Positions 15,563 to 24,358 of a stretch of DNA of 64,000 nucleotides are shown piece after piece. A program made the position numbers and the translations under genes. The notes beneath the pieces are model-generated. The model had not been told where the DNA came from, searched no databases, and saw only the letters and a program-made list of their open reading frames with translations. The DNA comes from Actinoplanes flavus. Lineage in GTDB: Bacteria; Actinomycetota; Actinomycetes; Mycobacteriales; Micromonosporaceae. The stretch covers positions 164,358-228,357 of the forward strand of contig NZ_JAGFNS010000015.1 in assembly GCF_017592555.1 (NCBI RefSeq). Reading direction: 5' to 3'. Positions within the stretch are counted from its first letter, which is position 1. Every line of letters begins with the position of its first letter.

Positions 15563-15600
15563 CCCACCGGGCCGCTCCCGGCTCAGCGGACGAGGCGGTG
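15541..15600. repeat. 21-base perfect direct repeat at the convergent 3' ends of metG and the SCO6745 gene
   Basis: 15541-15561 and 15580-15600 are identical, separated by 18 bases. The second copy encodes the last residues (HRLVR and stop) of the minus-strand gene. The first copy encodes the last residues and stop of metG on the plus strand. A short duplication therefore created or altered one gene's end. Confidence 0.8.
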
Positions 15601-16320
15601 GCTCAGTGACTCCAGCAGGCCGGCGAACTCGAGGCGCTCGGCCCGGTCCAGGGCCGAGTACGCCTGCCCGGCCATCGCGTCCGCCACCGCGTCGGCCCAC
15701 AACAGGCGGCGCAGCAGCGGGCCGGCCGGCGGGTAGGGCGGCTGCCAGCCGAACGCCACCGCCCCGGTCTCGCCCTCCGGCCCAGCGATGATCGCCTCCA
15801 GCGGGGTGAGGCCGGCCGCCCGGACCGCGATCACGTGGATGCCCTGCCGGTGTTCGTGCAGCAGGTGCAGCAGGACCGCGGCCTGCGCGCCGGGTTCGGT
15901 GTTCGGCACCGGCATGGCCTGCCACGCCGCGAAGAGGGTGAGCCCGGCCGGGTCGATCCGGTCCACCACCCGGCGGGACAGGTCGAGCAGCCGGGTCAGG
16001 CGGGGGAAGCCGCCCAGGTTCTCCGTGCCCCAGTCGCAGAGCTCGACCAGGTGCCAGGTGGCGACCTCGGCCGGGGCGTGCGTCTTCACCGTGGCCTCCC
16101 AGCCGTCGGTGACGGCCTCCGGCGCGATGAAGGCCAGCGCCGCGGCCACCGTCTCCGGCCGGACGTCACCGAGCGCGCCGGCCCGGGCCGAGACGTGGTA
16201 CGCCCAGCCGGAGAGCCCGAGGAGCCGGGCGCGGCGCAGTGTCCGCGGTGATTCGGCGAAGGCGCCGACGATGACGGCGAGTCCCGCGCGGGCGTTGGCG
16301 GCGGCCTGTTCCGGGGTCAC
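15583..16320 (-). CDS. SCO6745 family protein
   Basis: The 245-residue helical protein matches the actinobacterial SCO6745 family in layout: GLSGWAYHVSARAGALGDV, LFAAWQAMPVPN, LLHLLHEHRQGIHVIAVRAAGLTPLEAI, FGWQPPYP and YSALDRAERLEFAGLL. The family is predicted to be helix-rich and cytosolic and has no proven function. It is sometimes described as MarR-like. The GTG start is preceded by CAGAAT and a 7-base spacer, so a leaderless mRNA is likely. It is convergent with metG. Confidence 0.75.
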   Translation of the reverse strand: MTPEQAAANARAGLAVIVGAFAESPRTLRRARLLGLSGWAYHVSARAGALGDVRPETVAAALAFIAPEAVTDGWEATVKTHAPAEVATWHLVELCDWGTENLGGFPRLTRLLDLSRRVVDRIDPAGLTLFAAWQAMPVPNTEPGAQAAVLLHLLHEHRQGIHVIAVRAAGLTPLEAIIAGPEGETGAVAFGWQPPYPPAGPLLRRLLWADAVADAMAGQAYSALDRAERLEFAGLLESLSHRLVR

Positions 16321-16366
16321 CTGCCCGATTCTGCTCCCCTCGACCGTCTAAAGAAAACGCTCCCCG

Positions 16367-17272
16367 CTATCGATGCAGGTCGTCCAGAGCCGCCTGCACG
16401 TCACCTACCCGGCGGCGGGCCTCCGCGGCCTCCCGTTCCGCGGTCCGGCGGGCCGCCTTGCGCCGGGCCACGTCGGCCACCGCCTCGGTCCGCCGTCGCT
16501 CCAGTTCGGCCAGTTCGGCGTCGAGGTCCTCGACCAGGTGGCCGGCTTCCCGCTCGGCGTCCTCGGCGCGTTCGAGTTGCCGGTCGGCGCGCCGTTCGGC
16601 GGCGGTGGCGGCGTTCAGGTCCCGCTCCAGTTCCCGGCGGCGGCGCTCGATCCGCTGCGCCTGCTCCCGGCGCCGCTGGTCGGCCTCCGAATGGTCCGGC
16701 GCGGCGGAGGGATGGTCCGGCGCGGCGGAGGGACGGCCCGGCGCGGCGGACGGCTCGTCGGGTGAATCGGTGACCAACCGCAGTCGCGGCCGGGGCACCT
16801 CACCGAACCCGGAGTGGCTGACCGCCCGGATCAGCCGCCCGGTCCGCACCTGTTCGGCGATCTCCGGCTCGGCGAGTGCCGCCGTGAACGTCGCCTCCAC
16901 CTCCCCGAGCGGCAACTTGGCGGCTCCCGCGCCGGCCCCGACGGCCAGTTTGCGGGCGGCCGCGACCAGCGACGACACGAACTGCCGCCGCTGCGTCGAC
17001 AGCTCCCGCAACTCGTCGCCCCGCAGTTCCCGCTGCGCCGCCCGCAACGCCGTGGCGAGCTCGACCAGTTCCTCGATGAGTTCCGGTCGCCGCAGCGCCA
17101 CCAGGTTGACCACCCAGGCCGCCACGGTCGGCTTCTTCAGCGCGGCCAGTCGTTTCGCGGCCTCCCGGTCGCCGGCCTGCCGGGCCGCCGCGATGGCTTC
17201 GGCCCGGGCGGCGACGAACCCGTCCGGCGGCGCTTCGTACAGCCGCTGGGTGACGTCGTCGGCGTGCAGCAC
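16367..17272 (-). CDS. Coiled-coil protein of unknown function
   Basis: This 301-residue protein has an N-terminal helical part (LHADDVTQRLYEAPPDGFVA). A short linker of three near-identical seven-residue repeats (PSAAPDH type, about 186-206) follows. A long charged C-terminal coiled coil (about 210-298), rich in Arg, Glu and Ala, completes the protein. GTG at 17272 lies one base after the stop of the MBL gene, so the two are probably translationally coupled. I do not recognise a catalytic motif. It may be a scaffold or nucleic-acid-associated partner of the MBL protein. Confidence 0.65.
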   Translation of the reverse strand: MLHADDVTQRLYEAPPDGFVAARAEAIAAARQAGDREAAKRLAALKKPTVAAWVVNLVALRRPELIEELVELATALRAAQRELRGDELRELSTQRRQFVSSLVAAARKLAVGAGAGAAKLPLGEVEATFTAALAEPEIAEQVRTGRLIRAVSHSGFGEVPRPRLRLVTDSPDEPSAAPGRPSAAPDHPSAAPDHSEADQRRREQAQRIERRRRELERDLNAATAAERRADRQLERAEDAEREAGHLVEDLDAELAELERRRTEAVADVARRKAARRTAEREAAEARRRVGDVQAALDDLHR

Positions 17273-17273
17273 G

Positions 17274-17906
17274 TCAGTCCAGCACGCTGCCCGGCTCGAC
17301 CCGGGCGAACCGGGTCTCCGAGAAGCTTTCCAGGTGTTTGCCGTAGACCGCCGCACCGCGCTCGTTGATCAGCCCGTCGTGCAGCGCGAAGGCCCGCTCC
17401 GGCCGGATCCCGCGGACGAACTCGAGCGATTCGGCGATGGTCGCCCACGGCGCGTTCAGCGGCACGAACAACGTCTCGACGGCGACGTCCGGCGCCACGA
17501 AGGAGTCACCCGGGTGGTAGAGGTTGGCCCCGCCGTCGTCGATCAGGAAGCCCAGGTTGGCGAAGACCGGGACGTACGGGTGGATGATCGCGTGCTGCCC
17601 GCCGAAGGCCCGGATCCGGTAGCCGGCCGCCTCGAACTCCTCCCCCGGCGACACGGCGGTGGTGGCCTCGTCGACGTCGGTGAGCAGTTTCAGCACCGCC
17701 GGATGCGCGAAGATCCGCAGATCCGGGCGCCGGGCGACGGCCGCGGTCACCGCCTTCACATCGAGGTGATCGAAATGTTCGTGGGTGATGAGCACCGCGT
17801 CCGCGCCGTCCAATACCGACGCTTCGGAGAATTCGCCCGGATCGACGACGAGGACTCCCGCGCCCTCGACGCGTAGGCAGGAGTGCGTGAACTTCGTGAC
17901 GCGCAC
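17274..17906 (-). CDS. MBL fold metal-dependent hydrolase
   Basis: The 210-residue metallo-beta-lactamase fold protein starts VTKFTHSCLRVEG. It carries the metal motif THEHFDHLD (H-x-H-x-D-H), a further histidine in FAHP, YHPGDSF and a late ALHDG. This is the compact UlaG/YtnP-like single-domain class, whose members cleave ester, lactone or phosphodiester bonds. The substrate cannot be told from sequence. GGAGGGA lies just upstream of the GTG at 17906. The coiled-coil gene follows one base after its stop. Confidence 0.85.
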   Translation of the reverse strand: MRVTKFTHSCLRVEGAGVLVVDPGEFSEASVLDGADAVLITHEHFDHLDVKAVTAAVARRPDLRIFAHPAVLKLLTDVDEATTAVSPGEEFEAAGYRIRAFGGQHAIIHPYVPVFANLGFLIDDGGANLYHPGDSFVAPDVAVETLFVPLNAPWATIAESLEFVRGIRPERAFALHDGLINERGAAVYGKHLESFSETRFARVEPGSVLD

Positions 17907-18014
17907 GGGATCCCTCCGCTGCTGATTTGTGACCGCTCATCTCGCAGTCTGCCGGAACCGAGACGTGTGTGCTTCACGTCCCACGGTCAGTGAAGACATG
18001 AGATCGGAGCTGCC

Positions 18015-18956
18015 ATGCATAAACGGGGACTCACGGCGACAATCCTTCTGGCGGGCCTGCTGCTCGCCGGTTGCGGCGCCGGCAACGAATCACAATCGGA
18101 CAGCAGCGGATCGGCGGCCAAGCCGGCGGTCGGCGAAGGCGGCCGCGCGGCCGACCAGGCCGGCGGGGCGGCGCAGGAGCAGAACGCCGCGCCGAACGAG
18201 GGCAAGGACAGCACGGCGCAGGCGCCCGACCTGCGGATCGACCAGCGCTCGATCATCTACACCGGGTCGATCACCCTGCGGGTGGAGGACGTCACCTCGG
18301 CGGCGGCCCAGGTCACCGGCATCGCCGCGGCCTCCGGCGGGTTCGTCGGCGGCGACGAGCGGCACAGCGGCGACGGCACGTCGACCGCGAACATCACGTT
18401 GCGCGTCCCGGCCGACAAGTTCACCTCCGCGGTGGACCAGATCGCCAAGCTGGGCACCGAGGAGACGCGGGGCATCAACACCGAGGACGTCACCGAGCAG
18501 GTGGTCGACCTGGACGCCCGGATCTCCGTGCAGAAGGCCCGGGTGGAGAGCGGCAAGCGCCTGCTCGCCGAGGCGAAGAACCTCGACGACCTGGTCATGC
18601 TGGAACGCGAGGTGGCCACCCGCGAGTCGGACCTGGCCGCGCTGGAGGGCAAGAAGCGGCGGTTGTCCGACCTCACCTCGCTCTCCACGATCACCGTGGT
18701 GCTCCTCGACCCGGCCGCGGCCGCCGTGGAGCCGGAGGAGGAGCCGCCGGGCTTCCTGGCCGGTCTCGCCGGCGGTTGGAAGGCGCTGATGGTGTCGCTC
18801 GGCGTGCTGCTCACCATCCTGGGCGCGCTGCTCCCGTGGATCATCGCGATCGGCGTCCCGGCCTGGGCGATCATGCACCTGCTGCGGCGTTACCGCCGCC
18901 GTAACACCCCGGCGCTGGTCACTCCCCCGGCCGAGGCCCCCGCGTCAAACCCCTGA
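18015..18956 (+). CDS. DUF4349 lipoprotein
   Basis: The 313-residue protein has a lipoprotein signal with lipobox LLAGC (Cys near residue 20), then a disordered Ser/Ala/Gln segment. The DUF4349 domain (about 78-245) has IIYTGSITLRVEDV and a coiled coil (VVDLDARISVQKARVESGKR). One transmembrane helix (about 262-290) and a basic C-terminus follow. It would be anchored to the outer face of the membrane by both lipid and helix. Function is unknown for the family. A long inverted repeat follows the gene. Confidence 0.85.
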   Translation: MHKRGLTATILLAGLLLAGCGAGNESQSDSSGSAAKPAVGEGGRAADQAGGAAQEQNAAPNEGKDSTAQAPDLRIDQRSIIYTGSITLRVEDVTSAAAQVTGIAAASGGFVGGDERHSGDGTSTANITLRVPADKFTSAVDQIAKLGTEETRGINTEDVTEQVVDLDARISVQKARVESGKRLLAEAKNLDDLVMLEREVATRESDLAALEGKKRRLSDLTSLSTITVVLLDPAAAAVEPEEEPPGFLAGLAGGWKALMVSLGVLLTILGALLPWIIAIGVPAWAIMHLLRRYRRRNTPALVTPPAEAPASNP

Positions 18957-19010
18957 TCCGGTACGCAAACGCATACTGGCTCCCTGATGCGTGGAAGCGG
19001 GACAGCCACA

Positions 19011-19118
19011 CCCGCAAAACGCCGCCGGTGAGGAGGCACGTGATTTCTCGACGCCGCGGGGTTTGCGGCGGCGGGAAATCGCCTGCCTCCTCACCGGTTA
19101 CCAGGCGTTTTGCCGCGG
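19011..19118. terminator. Very long imperfect inverted repeat between convergent genes
   Basis: Left arm 19011-19057 and right arm 19065-19118 pair over about 47 bases around a short loop (GGGGTTT). The arms share CGCAAAACGCC, CCGGTGAGGAGGCA and GATTTC in the same order. It sits between the stops of the DUF4349 gene and the amidohydrolase gene. This placement suits a bidirectional terminator, but the size suggests a palindromic element. Confidence 0.75.
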
Positions 19119-19148
19119 AGCGAAGCGGAGCCGGTTAAAAGGAGCCGG

Positions 19149-20405
19149 TCAAAAAGAACCGGTCGCAAGGGCGGCCAAGGCGGTGTGGGCCATCACCCGG
19201 ACGCCGTAGCCGATGCAGCTCTCGTCCACGTCGAAGTCGCCCTGGTGCAGGTCGTGCCGGACGTCGGAGCCGGGCCGGCCGGTGCCGAGGCGGATCATCG
19301 CGCCGGGGACGTGTTCCAGGTAGAAGGCGAAGTCCTCGCCGCCCATGCTGAGCTCGGCCTCGACCACCCGGTCCGGGCCGAGCGCGGCGCCCGCGGCGCC
19401 CGCGATGACCGCCGACGCCATCCGGTCGTTGATGACCGGCGGAACGCCGCGGATGTAGTTGACGTCGACCTCGGCGCCGGTGGCCGCGACCACGTCCTTG
19501 ATCAGCCTGGTGATCAGCTCGGGCGCCTCCCGCCAGGCCTCCCGGCTGAGGACCCGGACGGTGCCGCGCACCTCACCCGCGCCGGGGATGGCGTTGAACG
19601 CCTGCCCGGCGTGCACCGAGCCCCAGACCAGCGAGATGCCGGCGCGCGGGTCGATCCGGCGGCTGAGCAGCGCGGGCACGTCGACGATGATCCGGCCCAG
19701 CGCGTGCACCAGGTCGGCGGTGAGGTGCGGGCGGGCGGTGTGCCCACCGGGGCCGGTCAGCTTGACCTCGACGGCGTCGGCGGCCGCGGTGAACGGGCCG
19801 GAGCGGACCCCGACCAGCCCGGCCGGCAGCTGCGGGTAGCAGTGCAGCGCGAAGATGGCGTCGACGTCCTTGAGGCCGCCCGCGGCGATCACCTCGGGCG
19901 CGCCGGACGGCATCGCCTCCTCGGCCGGCTGGAAGAGCAGCCGAACCCGGCCGGGCAGCAGATCCTGCTCGTTGAGCTGCGCCAGCGCCATGCCGAGCCC
20001 GAGCATGACGGTGGTGTGCACGTCGTGGCCGCAGGCGTGGGCCTGCCCGTCGACGGTGCTGCGGTAGGACACGTCCTTGAGGTCCTGCAACGGCAGCGAG
20101 TCGATGTCGGCCCGGAAGGCGATGGTCCGCGGGCCCTCGCCGATGTCGCAGATGACACCGTTGCCGCGCGGCATCAGCTGCGGGGTGAGGCCGGCCACGG
20201 AGAGTTCCCGGGCGATGAGCGCGGCGGTCTCGAACTCGGAGTGTGACGGCTCCGGGTGAGCGTGGAGGTGCCGGCGAATGGCTACCAGCTCGGCCCCCCG
20301 CGAGGCGAGCCAGCGGTCCAGCCGGCCGGGGAGGGGGTCGGACCCGGGGAGTTGCCCGGGCCACGCCGTATCGGCGCCCTCGGGCGCCTCCAGAGCAGTA
20401 GTCAC
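19149..20405 (-). CDS. M20 family metal-dependent amidohydrolase (AmiA1/AmiB1-like)
   Basis: The 418-residue zinc-dependent hydrolase has RRHLHAHPEPSHSEFET, FRADIDSLPLQD, the metal motif HACGHDVHT and LLFQPAEEAMP with the catalytic Glu pair. GGHTARPH and the C-terminal metal ligand near SMGGEDFAFY are also present. M20D enzymes cleave N-acyl amino acid or amide bonds. Its place corresponds to amiA1/amiB1 in M. tuberculosis, upstream of deoD-pmmB. Here deoD is absent and a mutase and a kinase stand between it and pmmB. Start is GTG at 20405 with a weak ribosome-binding site. Confidence 0.88.
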   Translation of the reverse strand: MTTALEAPEGADTAWPGQLPGSDPLPGRLDRWLASRGAELVAIRRHLHAHPEPSHSEFETAALIARELSVAGLTPQLMPRGNGVICDIGEGPRTIAFRADIDSLPLQDLKDVSYRSTVDGQAHACGHDVHTTVMLGLGMALAQLNEQDLLPGRVRLLFQPAEEAMPSGAPEVIAAGGLKDVDAIFALHCYPQLPAGLVGVRSGPFTAAADAVEVKLTGPGGHTARPHLTADLVHALGRIIVDVPALLSRRIDPRAGISLVWGSVHAGQAFNAIPGAGEVRGTVRVLSREAWREAPELITRLIKDVVAATGAEVDVNYIRGVPPVINDRMASAVIAGAAGAALGPDRVVEAELSMGGEDFAFYLEHVPGAMIRLGTGRPGSDVRHDLHQGDFDVDESCIGYGVRVMAHTALAALATGSF

Positions 20406-20533
20406 GTCAGGCTTCCGTATTCACTCTCGAAGTTTTGTCGGGTTCCACGACGCGCGACAGCTTAGTCCGGTTTTTGGTGACGCTGTGCAACGGTCGTGTA
20501 AACAGCTGCTCACACCGTTCCGGAGGCCGGGCG

Positions 20534-20565
20534 GGCCCACGGGAGATCGTCCCGGCCCGCCAACC
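20534..20565 (-). terminator. Terminator-like hairpin downstream of the mutase gene
   Basis: GGCGGGCC and GGCCCGCC pair over 8 bases around a 16-base loop that itself contains complementary GGGA and TCCC. It lies about 60 bases beyond the mutase stop on the minus strand. Confidence 0.4.
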
Positions 20566-20622
20566 TCAACGGGTAGTGGATCGCCGAGGTGACGCGACAC
20601 ACTACGAGTACGTCGTCCCCGG

Positions 20623-22188
20623 TCAGAAGCGCTCGACGGGGCGGTGAACGCCCCATACCCCGCGGAGGGTGTGACACACCTCCCCCACGGTCGCACGGAG
20701 CCGCAACGCCTCTTTCATCAACGGTAGGACGTTCACACTTCCGGCGGCGGCCTTCGCGAGATCTGCCAGCGCGGCCTGTACGGCCGGCTCGTCCCGTTCG
20801 GCGCGCAGCTTCGCGAGGCGGGCCACCTGTGCGGCCTCGATCGCCGGGTCGACCTTGAGGGGCTCGTACTTCTCCTCCTCCTCGACGGTGAACCGGTTGA
20901 CGCCCACCACCACGCGCTCGCCGGCGTCGATCTCGGTGGCGATCCGGTACGCCGACGCCTCGATCTCGTTCTTCTGGAAGCCCGCCTCGATGGCCTCGAC
21001 CGACGAGCCGAACGCGAAGACCCGGTCGATGAGCGCGGTCGCCTCCTTCTCGACGGCGTCGGTGAGCGCCTCCACCGCGTACGAGCCGGCGAACGGGTCG
21101 ACCGTGCCGGTCAGGCCGCTCTCGTAGGCGAGCACCTGCTGGGTGCGCAGGGCGAGCCGGGCCGACTTCTCGGTGGGCAGGGCGATCGCCTCGTCGTACG
21201 AGTTGGTGTGCAGCGACTGGGTGCCGCCGGCCACCGCGCCGAGCGCCTGGATCGCCACCCGGATCAGGTTGACCTCCGGCTGCTGCGCGGTGAGCTGCAC
21301 GCCCGCGGTCTGGGTGTGGAACCGCAGCATCAGCGACTTCGGGTCCTTGGCGCCGAACTCGTCGCGCATGATCCGCGCCCACATCCGGCGGGCCGCACGG
21401 AACTTGGCGATCTCCTCCAGCAGCGTGGTCCGGGCTACGAAGAAGAACGACAGCCGGGGCGCGAAGTCGTCGACGGCGAGGCCCGCGGCGATCGCGGCCC
21501 GGACGTACTCGATGCCGTTGGCCAGCGTGAACGCGACCTCCTGCGCGGGCGAGGCGCCGGCCTCGGCCATGTGGTAGCCGGAGATCGAGATGGTGTTCCA
21601 CTTCGGGATCTCGGCCTTGCAGTAGGCGAACGTGTCGGCCACCAGCCGCAGCGACGGCTTGGGCGGGAAGATGTACGTCCCGCGGGCGATGTACTCCTTC
21701 AGGATGTCGTTCTGGATGGTGCCCTGGAGCGCCGTGCCGGGCACCCCCTGCTCCTCGGCGACCAGCTGGTAGAGCAGCAGCAGCACCGACCCGGGCGCGT
21801 TGATCGTCATGGAGGTGGACACCTGGTCCAGCGGGATGCCGGCGAAGAGCTGCCGCATGTCGTCGATCGAGTCGATGGCGACGCCCACCTTGCCGACCTC
21901 GCCGTGCGCGATCGGATCGTCGGAGTCGTAGCCCATCTGGGTGGGCAGGTCGAAGGCCACCGAAAGGCCCATCGTGCCGGCCGCCAGTAACTGGTGGTAA
22001 CGGGCGTTCGACTCGGCCGCGGTGCCGAACCCGGCGTACTGCCGCATGGTCCACGGCCGTTTCGTGTACATCGTCGGATAGACGCCGCGCGTGTAGGGAT
22101 AGTGACCGGGCTCGTCGGTCCCGGCGCTCACCGGCACGTCAGCAGGGCCGTACACCGGTTTGATGGGGAACCCTGACTCTGCATTCAC
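20623..22188 (-). CDS. Acyl-CoA mutase large subunit (methylmalonyl-CoA mutase family), substrate-binding domain only
   Basis: The 521-residue TIM-barrel protein shows family hallmarks: YTRGVYPTMYTKRPWTMRQY, GLSVAFDLPTQMGYDSD, ISISGYHMAEAGA, GGTQSLHTNSYDEA and LTGTVDPFAGSY. These bind the CoA ester and house the carbon-skeleton rearrangement. The C-terminal B12-binding domain of full mutases is missing. A separate small subunit is required and is not encoded nearby. Substrate could be methylmalonyl-, isobutyryl- or 2-hydroxyisobutyryl-CoA. The start GTG at 22188 has TAGGAT 7 bases upstream. GTG at 22190 is out of frame. Confidence 0.9.
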   Translation of the reverse strand: MNAESGFPIKPVYGPADVPVSAGTDEPGHYPYTRGVYPTMYTKRPWTMRQYAGFGTAAESNARYHQLLAAGTMGLSVAFDLPTQMGYDSDDPIAHGEVGKVGVAIDSIDDMRQLFAGIPLDQVSTSMTINAPGSVLLLLYQLVAEEQGVPGTALQGTIQNDILKEYIARGTYIFPPKPSLRLVADTFAYCKAEIPKWNTISISGYHMAEAGASPAQEVAFTLANGIEYVRAAIAAGLAVDDFAPRLSFFFVARTTLLEEIAKFRAARRMWARIMRDEFGAKDPKSLMLRFHTQTAGVQLTAQQPEVNLIRVAIQALGAVAGGTQSLHTNSYDEAIALPTEKSARLALRTQQVLAYESGLTGTVDPFAGSYAVEALTDAVEKEATALIDRVFAFGSSVEAIEAGFQKNEIEASAYRIATEIDAGERVVVGVNRFTVEEEEKYEPLKVDPAIEAAQVARLAKLRAERDEPAVQAALADLAKAAAGSVNVLPLMKEALRLRATVGEVCHTLRGVWGVHRPVERF

Positions 22189-22195
22189 ACGGGTG

Positions 22196-22201
22196 ATCCT
22201 A
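22196..22201 (-). promoter_or_regulatory. Leaderless -10 element for the mutase
   Basis: On the minus strand TAGGAT is followed by CACCCGT and the GTG at 22188. Confidence 0.45.
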
Positions 22202-22382
22202 AGACTCGTTAAGGCCGCCGACGGTGAGGAATTTGCCACCCTGCGTTCGCCCGGAAGCCACCCTCGGCCACTCGGCGACTACCCACCGTCGAAGTGTGGT
22301 TAACAGTGGCTCAGGAACTTTCGTTCTCGGGCAACCTGCGGGCAAGATAGCGGGGTTGGTCGACAGCCCCTATACCCCCTCG

Positions 22383-24335
22383 GTGGCATCCTCAGTGACT
22401 CAGATTCCGACGTGGAGCGGCGGCAACACGGCTCCCCCCAACGGACGCGCCGCTCCGGGCACGCTCATCGGCGGGCGGTACACGCTGCGCGCCGCGGTGG
22501 GTCACGGCGGCATGGGAACGGTGTGGCGGGCGGCGGACACGCTGCTGCGCCGCGACGTGGCGATCAAGGAGGTCATCCTTCCGCCCGGCCTGGCACCGAG
22601 CGACCGTGACGCGATGTACGAACGGACCATGCGCGAGGCCCGTGCCGCGGCCGCGCTCCAGCACCCCGCCGTGGTGCAGGTCTACGACGTCGTGCACGAG
22701 AACGGCCGCCCGTGGATCGTCATGGAGTTGCTGGACGCCCGCAGCCTCGCCGACATGGTCATCGAGGACGGGCCGGTCCCCTCCCGGGTGGTGGCGAAGA
22801 TCGGTATCGCTCTGCTCGGCGCCCTCGAGGTGGCCCACGCGCACGGGGTGCTGCACCGCGACGTGAAGCCGGCCAACGTTCTGATCTGCGGTGACGGCCG
22901 CTGCGTGCTGACCGACTTCGGTGTCGCCCGGATGCCCACCGACGTGCAGCTGACCACGCCGGGCATGGTGCTGGGCTCGCCGCACTTCATCTCCCCGGAG
23001 CGGGCCATGGGCCACGACTTCGGCCCGCCCAGCGACCTGTTCTCGCTCGGCGTCACGCTCTACACCGCGATCGAGGGCCGGCCGCCGTTCGACAAGGGCG
23101 ACCCGATCGAGACCATGCACTCGGTCGTCGAGGACCCGCCCGCCCCGGTGGTGCGGGCCGGCTCGCTCACCCCGGTGCTGATGGGCCTGCTGGAGAAGGA
23201 CCCGGCCCGGCGGATGGACGTGCAGACCGCCCGGACCATCCTGCGGCAGCAGCTGGCCGGGCCGCTGGCCAGCAAGAACCCGCCGCACATGATGACCGAC
23301 CCCTATTCGGTGGTGCCCTCGCCGCGGCCGGTCAGCCCGGCCCCGGCCGAGACGCAGCAGATCCCGCCGCAGCCGACCGGTCAGATCGGCGGCCGGGCCA
23401 TGCTGGCGCCCGGCGAGTCGCTCACCGACCACCTGGCCAAGCTGGAGCAGCAGAACGGCGGCGGCCGCCGTCGCGCCCCCGAGCCGGTCGCGCCCACCGG
23501 GCCGGCCGTGAGCATGCCGACCGGCGCGATGCCCGCCCACAAGCTGCCCGACGGCGGCCGGTCCGCCGGTGGCGACACCACGAGCGTCATCCCGCCGCAG
23601 AACCCGTGGCAGGTCCCGCCGCCCGGTGGCGCGCCCCGCCCCGGCACCGTGGTGGTCAGCCCGGCCGCCAAGCGCCGGGCCGTCATGGAGAACGTGGTCG
23701 GCACGGTCAAGGAGGGCGCCGGCAAGGCGGTCGCCACGTTCCGGGGCTGGCCGCGCAACAAGCAGCTGATCTCCGGTGGCGCGGCCGCCGCCGTGGTCCT
23801 GATCCTGGTGCTCGTCGTCGCCCTGAGCGGCGGCGGCGACCCGAAGACCACCCCGTCCGCCGGTGGGCCCACCAGCGCCCCGCCCGCGCCCGCGGTGGAG
23901 ACGCAGGCGTACAAGGGCAACGCCGCGGTCAGCGTGAACGTGCCGGCCGGCTGGACCCGCGCGGCCGGCGGCGTCTACGTGGAGTACTACGAGCCCTCGG
24001 ACAAGACCACGAAGGTGCGGGTCCTGGTGGAGAAGGGCTCGGTCGACCCGGCCAAGTTCGTCAGCCAGACCGCCCCGACGGGCCTGAAGAAGGGCAAGAC
24101 CTGTCCCGACCCGTTCGTCACGGTCGGCACCCAGCAGGTCGACGTCTCCGGCAACCCGGGCGCGGAGCTGGAGTACACCTGCGGCGAGGGTGCGGCCATG
24201 CGCCACGGCATCTGGCGGATGACCACGGTCAACAACAAGATGTACTCGTTCTACCTGACCACCACCGACGCGAAGTTCACCGAGTACCGGAAGTACTACG
24301 ACGCCATGGTGGAGAGTTTCCAGCTCAGCCTGTGA
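22383..24335 (+). CDS. Membrane serine/threonine protein kinase
   Basis: From GTG at 22383 the product is 650 residues. It has a kinase domain (about 32-295) with AVGHGGMGTVWRA, VAIKE, HRDVKPANV, DFGVARM and SPE in place of APE. A Pro-rich linker follows, then one transmembrane helix (about 464-484, GGAAAAVVLILVLVVALSG). The outer domain (about 510-650) has VNVPAGWTRAAGGVYVEYY and three cysteine-containing stretches. It is a close relative of the kinase at 2413, with the same outer-domain motif. TATACC lies 6 bases before the chosen GTG. TTG at 22356 is an alternative. The phosphosugar mutase gene follows 23 bases later. Confidence 0.88.
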   Translation: MASSVTQIPTWSGGNTAPPNGRAAPGTLIGGRYTLRAAVGHGGMGTVWRAADTLLRRDVAIKEVILPPGLAPSDRDAMYERTMREARAAAALQHPAVVQVYDVVHENGRPWIVMELLDARSLADMVIEDGPVPSRVVAKIGIALLGALEVAHAHGVLHRDVKPANVLICGDGRCVLTDFGVARMPTDVQLTTPGMVLGSPHFISPERAMGHDFGPPSDLFSLGVTLYTAIEGRPPFDKGDPIETMHSVVEDPPAPVVRAGSLTPVLMGLLEKDPARRMDVQTARTILRQQLAGPLASKNPPHMMTDPYSVVPSPRPVSPAPAETQQIPPQPTGQIGGRAMLAPGESLTDHLAKLEQQNGGGRRRAPEPVAPTGPAVSMPTGAMPAHKLPDGGRSAGGDTTSVIPPQNPWQVPPPGGAPRPGTVVVSPAAKRRAVMENVVGTVKEGAGKAVATFRGWPRNKQLISGGAAAAVVLILVLVVALSGGGDPKTTPSAGGPTSAPPAPAVETQAYKGNAAVSVNVPAGWTRAAGGVYVEYYEPSDKTTKVRVLVEKGSVDPAKFVSQTAPTGLKKGKTCPDPFVTVGTQQVDVSGNPGAELEYTCGEGAAMRHGIWRMTTVNNKMYSFYLTTTDAKFTEYRKYYDAMVESFQLSL

Positions 24336-24358
24336 CGCTCCTGTGCTATCAATCCCTG

